From Paenibacillus soyae (lineage in GTDB: Bacteria > Bacillota > Bacilli > Paenibacillales > Paenibacillaceae): DNA of 64,000 nucleotides. Below, piece by piece: positions 60,680-64,000 of this stretch (the first letter of the stretch is position 1; every line of letters starts with the position of its first letter). The notes below the pieces were generated by a model, which saw only the letters and a program-made list of their open reading frames with translations, ran no database searches and was not told the DNA's origin. The position numbers and the translations under genes are program-made. The stretch lies in assembly GCF_024623455.1 (NCBI RefSeq), contig NZ_JANIPJ010000026.1:19558-83557 (forward strand), given 5' to 3'.

Positions 60680-61231
60680 TCAACGCGCCCCTCGCCGGGA
60701 GCGAACCCCCCAGTCGCGGCTGCCGCCCGAGAACGACGGCCTGTCGATAGTCCCCATCGTGTCCACGGAGGCTGTCTGCCACCTATAGTAGGCGTAAAGC
60801 AGCAGCATGATGATCATATCCAGCACAAAGGTCTGCCAGGCCGCCATCCTCTCCAGCGTCGTGATCCCGAACCGATCCATTAGCGGAATGATGGCGAACG
60901 AGAAAACCGCATCAACTGCTATATTGACCAGCATATAAAGCAAGAACCGGTCGGCCGTGAAATAGAAAATCCAGAATGTGCCGACAGGCAATAGACCGTA
61001 AACAAAGCTGATATCGACAATGTCGCCCCAGGGGACGATCTGCTCATGAATCCTCCACCAATTGAACTCATATCCCATAACCGATACGATCGTGATCAGC
61101 AGGCTTGTGAACACGACGGTCGGCATGTAACGTCTTACCGCTCCGCGCCGGGCTGCGAATAAGGTTAACCAAGGCAAAAACAAAAACAGCCATTGCAGGA
61201 TCTGTATCACAGCGAATACCTCCAGGTGCAT
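60680..61231 (-). CDS. CBO0543-type small integral membrane protein
   Basis: 183 residues with about five membrane helices (ILQWLFLFLPWLTLFA; MPTVVFTSLLITIVSVMGYEF; ISFVYGLLPVGTFWIFYFTADRFLLYMLVNIAVDAVFSFAIIPLM; TFVLDMIIMLLLYAYYRW) and a basic tail. The pattern WLTLFAARR...YMPTVVFTSLL...GTFWIFYFT is that of the CBO0543 family of Bacillota, whose role is not known. Confidence 0.8.
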   Translation of the reverse strand: MHLEVFAVIQILQWLFLFLPWLTLFAARRGAVRRYMPTVVFTSLLITIVSVMGYEFNWWRIHEQIVPWGDIVDISFVYGLLPVGTFWIFYFTADRFLLYMLVNIAVDAVFSFAIIPLMDRFGITTLERMAAWQTFVLDMIIMLLLYAYYRWQTASVDTMGTIDRPSFSGGSRDWGVRSRRGAR

Positions 61232-61274
61232 AATGCTCCTATTTTGCGCACCCCAGAGCTATTACATTCATTTC

Positions 61275-63701
61275 CTATTCATATAGGGACGGATCCAGCG
61301 ATCCGACGAACGGCGTCCACTCCCCTGTTGCATAAAGCCTCAGCCGATGCATGGCGCGCGTGCATGCCGTATAGAACAGCTTCCGTTCGCTCTCCCGATG
61401 ATAGGTCTGCGAGGAAGCGTCGTAGATCAGCACCGCGTCGAACTCCACGCCTTTGGCCAAATAAGCGGGAATGACCGCGATCCCTTTCTCGAAGGTGAGC
61501 GTCTCCTTCGTAATGAGTCTCAGTCCTTCGCACCCTATGCCCGTTAACCTGTCGAATACTTCCCGGCTCTCCGCCGTCGTTTTCGTAATAACGGCCATCG
61601 AATCGAAGCCCTCGGCCTTCAGCATCGCGAGGTCATCCCGAATCCTCGCCGCCCGCTCCTCGCCGCTGCCGAGTCTCACCAGCCGCGGCTTCCCGCCGTA
61701 CCTCTCGAACGGAACGATTCCTTCGCCCCCAGGCAGCATCGCCTTCGTGAACGCCACGATTTCCTGCGTGGAGCGATAACTGCGAACGAGGCGAATCAGT
61801 CGCGTTTCGTCCTCGCCGTATAAGCGAACCAGCGGGGAATCCTCCATGTGCAAATGAGTAGACTGAACGAATATCGCCTGGCCGAAATCGCCAAGCACCG
61901 TCATGCGGGCGCGCGGGAACAAACGCTTCAGGAACGCGTACTGGAACGGAGAATAATCTTGGCCCTCATCGACGAAGACATGCCGGACATCGGTATTCCT
62001 GCGCGCGCCTTCCACAAGCTCACGCAAATACAAGAATGGGGTCGCATCCTCATAGAGCAGCTCCTGCCGGTCCAGCTTCTCTCTCGTTTGCCTGCTAATC
62101 TCCGGCCACAGCTCCGGCGCTTCCGACCTGCCGGTCATCCGGCGATAATCATCCTCTTCTCCGAACAGCTGCGTATAAAGCCCCGCCGCATCGACGAATC
62201 GGAGCTCTTTCACGTCCCTTCTAAGCGGCCGAAAGCGTTCCTTCACAACCATGCGGCGAAGAATATCCTCCTCCTGCTCGGCGAAATCGTACATGTTCTC
62301 CTCCCCCAGCTCCTTCACCCCCCGATTCCTGTCGGAGGCATCGACATACAGCCGGGTCACATCATCGAACACCGCTTCCTCCCGCTGCACCTTCTTCAGC
62401 AGCGCGTTGTAAGCTTCTTGATATTGATCGCTGTCCAGATAATCAAGCTCGTCTTGGACCCACGCCGCCTGACGCTCCTTGCGTTCCAATACCGCCAGCT
62501 CCCGCAGCAGCCAATCCCTGAGCATGGCGACCCGATTATCCAATCGAATGGCGGGATCATAGCTGTAGAATTGCGATTTCATCCGCTCCGCCGTAATCAG
62601 CGAACGATTCATGAACCGGATATCGTGGAACCGCATGCCTTCCTTGCAAAGCCAATCCGCATAGCTCTGAAGCGCTTCTAGGAATGCCTCCGACGCTTTG
62701 TACCGGATGCCCTGCAGCCGCGCTTCGTATTCCTTGGCCGGCTCCGCCGCCAGCACGTATTCCATCTGATCGAACGGGTTCTCCACCCGCATCTCCGGCT
62801 CCAGCCAGTAGGCCAGGTACTCCTGGAACGTCGTCTGCTGCATGTTCTCCTCGCCAAGCTCGGGAAGAACCGTGGATACGTAGCTGTTGAACATCGGATT
62901 CGGCGAAAATAACACGATCTGATCGGCCGTCAGCCGGCCTCGGTTTTTATACAGCAAATACGCGACCCGCTGCAGCGCGGCGGACGTCTTGCCGCTGCCG
63001 GCCGCCCCCTGCACGATGAGCATGCGGCTCTTGTCGTCGCGGATGATGGCGTTCTGCTCCTTCTGAATCGTCGCCACGATGCTTTTCATCTGCGCGTCCG
63101 CGCCTCCGCCAAGCGCCTGCTGCAGCAGCTCGTCGCCGATCGTTTCGCTGGTGTCGAACACATGCCGAAGCTGGCCGTCGCGGATCTGATATTGCCGCTT
63201 CAGGAGCATGGTCCCTTCGACAAGCCCGCCTGGCGTCTGATAAGCGGCCGGCCCTGGGGAATGGTCGTAGTACAAGCTGGCGATTGGCGTTCTCCAATCG
63301 TAAATCAAGAATTGCAGACCCTCCTCATCGAGGAAGGACGATACGCCGATATAGACAGGCTCGCTCCCGCCGATACCCGCTTCTTCGAAATCGATGCGCC
63401 CGAAGTAAGGAGACGGGAGCAGCCGCTTCATATTATTCCACTGCTGCATCCGCTTGCGGTGGCTTCTCTCCCGTTCGGACAACAGCGCTTCCTGCTGCTG
63501 GATGCTGTATAAGGTTTCCTCGAAATCCTCCTGCGTACTGGTGTTGACCGTCACTTCCTCCCAGAACCGCTTGCGGATGTCCGTTACTTGATTGCGCAGC
63601 CCCGACACCTCGGGCTCCAGCTCGGCGATTCTATCCTTCAGCTGCTCCGTCACCAGCTCCAGCCGCTCTTGCTCCTGCTTCCAATCGTTTTCGCTGATCA
63701 T
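61275..63701 (-). CDS. helD: RNA polymerase recycling ATPase HelD
   Basis: 808 residues. N-terminal coiled coil (about 5-90, ENDWKQEQERLELVTEQLKDRIAELEPEVSGLRNQV) that inserts into the RNA polymerase secondary channel, then a split superfamily-1 ATPase: IVQGAAGSGKTSAALQRVAYLLY near residue 232, HVFVDEGQDYSPFQYAFL (motif II), RSYRSTQEI, and LAKGVEFDAVLIYDA with the C-terminal YTACTRAMHRL. HelD frees stalled RNA polymerase from nucleic acid. Length and order fit the Bacillus-type class I. Confidence 0.94.
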   Translation of the reverse strand: MISENDWKQEQERLELVTEQLKDRIAELEPEVSGLRNQVTDIRKRFWEEVTVNTSTQEDFEETLYSIQQQEALLSERERSHRKRMQQWNNMKRLLPSPYFGRIDFEEAGIGGSEPVYIGVSSFLDEEGLQFLIYDWRTPIASLYYDHSPGPAAYQTPGGLVEGTMLLKRQYQIRDGQLRHVFDTSETIGDELLQQALGGGADAQMKSIVATIQKEQNAIIRDDKSRMLIVQGAAGSGKTSAALQRVAYLLYKNRGRLTADQIVLFSPNPMFNSYVSTVLPELGEENMQQTTFQEYLAYWLEPEMRVENPFDQMEYVLAAEPAKEYEARLQGIRYKASEAFLEALQSYADWLCKEGMRFHDIRFMNRSLITAERMKSQFYSYDPAIRLDNRVAMLRDWLLRELAVLERKERQAAWVQDELDYLDSDQYQEAYNALLKKVQREEAVFDDVTRLYVDASDRNRGVKELGEENMYDFAEQEEDILRRMVVKERFRPLRRDVKELRFVDAAGLYTQLFGEEDDYRRMTGRSEAPELWPEISRQTREKLDRQELLYEDATPFLYLRELVEGARRNTDVRHVFVDEGQDYSPFQYAFLKRLFPRARMTVLGDFGQAIFVQSTHLHMEDSPLVRLYGEDETRLIRLVRSYRSTQEIVAFTKAMLPGGEGIVPFERYGGKPRLVRLGSGEERAARIRDDLAMLKAEGFDSMAVITKTTAESREVFDRLTGIGCEGLRLITKETLTFEKGIAVIPAYLAKGVEFDAVLIYDASSQTYHRESERKLFYTACTRAMHRLRLYATGEWTPFVGSLDPSLYE

Positions 63702-63742
63702 CGTTTACGAACACGCTCCTCATGGGTTTTTAATAAAGCATT

Positions 63743-63772
63743 TGACAAACCGCCGAAACCCGTGCTAAGATA
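63743..63772 (+). promoter_or_regulatory. Sigma-A-like promoter pointing to the right edge
   Basis: TTGACA (about 63743-63748) and TAAGAT/TATAAT about 18-23 bases downstream, with no gene before the intron end. It may belong to a transcript interrupted by the intron. Confidence 0.4.
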
Positions 63773-63876
63773 TAATTATAGATAAAATGTTTTAACTGTG
63801 TCCTTTTGAACATAACTACATAGAAGTCCTCTAAGAATACCACAAGTGGGCTCCGCATGTAAATCGTTTGTTTATA

Positions 63877-64000
63877 ATCGAGTAGGAGGGGGCGGCTAGC
63901 CCCCGTCCTCTCACACCACCGTACATGCGGGTCCGCATACGGCGGTTCCAAAAGGTTAACAAAGTTCTAAATAACGAGAAAGTAAACTTTTCAGCCCTTT
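63877..64000 (-). mobile_element. 3' end of a group II intron (domains V and VI)
   Basis: Minus strand: GAACCGCCGTATGCG-GACC-CGCATGTACGGTGG (plus 63914-63949) folds as a domain V hairpin. It is followed by GTGTGAGAGGACGGGGGC and a second GGGGGC/GCCCCC hairpin (domain VI) ending CTCCTACTCGATT near 63877. This is the arrangement at the end of bacterial group II introns, just after the maturase gene. The intron body and reverse transcriptase lie beyond the right edge. Confidence 0.65.

Overview
The window looks like a Paenibacillus (Bacillota) chromosome segment. Reasons: strong AGGAGG-type ribosome binding sites, an SLH-anchored pectinolytic enzyme with CBM35-like modules, an hxlR/hxlAB locus, MpsC (DUF2294) proteins, HelD, and paeninodin-type lasso-peptide machinery. 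Most of the window is moderately GC-rich. The exopolysaccharide block at about 31.2-45.4 kb is visibly more AT-rich and carries several transposase remnants, which suggests horizontal acquisition. Species is not determined. I saw no rRNA, tRNA or CRISPR array.

Layout. 1-3.3 kb: a heterodimeric ABC exporter operon (second gene cut by the window edge) led by a His-rich small protein behind a perfect GTATAC-type palindromic operator. 3.3-6.4 kb: YdeI-like protein and alpha/beta hydrolase, then the divergent HxlR regulator and the ribulose-monophosphate (formaldehyde-fixing) genes hxlAB. 6.7-12.2 kb: NmrA-type oxidoreductase and Rrf2 regulator sharing an operator motif, GIY-YIG protein, an esterase/extradiol dioxygenase/permease operon, and an XRE-cupin regulator. 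12.3-14.7 kb: a ParM-like actin ATPase, a candidate ParR-like partner and a helix-turn-helix protein, preceded by a regularly spaced palindrome array that could be a centromere-like site. 15-20.1 kb: malate:quinone oxidoreductase, then two MpsC paralogues flanking a histidine kinase fused to an RsbR-type STAS protein. 20.3-28.1 kb: small proteins, a 1263-residue pectate lyase/pectin esterase with its AraC regulator, a sugar isomerase-like protein and a two-P-loop ATPase.

28.3-45.4 kb is a Wzx/Wzy-type exopolysaccharide locus read leftward: priming glycosyltransferase, GT2, UDP-glucose dehydrogenase, flippase, a parallel beta-helix protein behind two tandem c-di-GMP-I riboswitches, acyltransferase, Wzz/CpsD, Wzy, PssD/PssE, GT4, nucleotidyltransferase and an alginate-lyase-like lipoprotein.

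45.6-56.3 kb is the most unusual region: a compound lasso-type RiPP locus. Arm I (+) has a 43-aa paeninodin-like precursor, a B1 (RRE) protein, GalU and an ABC exporter. Arm II (-) has B2 protease, C lasso cyclase and an HPr-kinase-like peptide kinase. Arm III (+) has a second kinase, a second B1, a second ABC exporter and an 80-aa precursor with a lasso-type leader but a Gly/Asn/Pro-rich core that lacks the acidic residue needed for a normal lasso ring. It is followed by a truncated nucleotidyltransferase. The single cyclase and protease appear to be shared by two precursor/export sets.

56.3-64 kb: TetR/MBL-fold divergent pair with paired operators, a DUF2207 membrane protein, VOC protein, CBO0543-type membrane protein, HelD, and the 3' end of a group II intron running in from the right edge.
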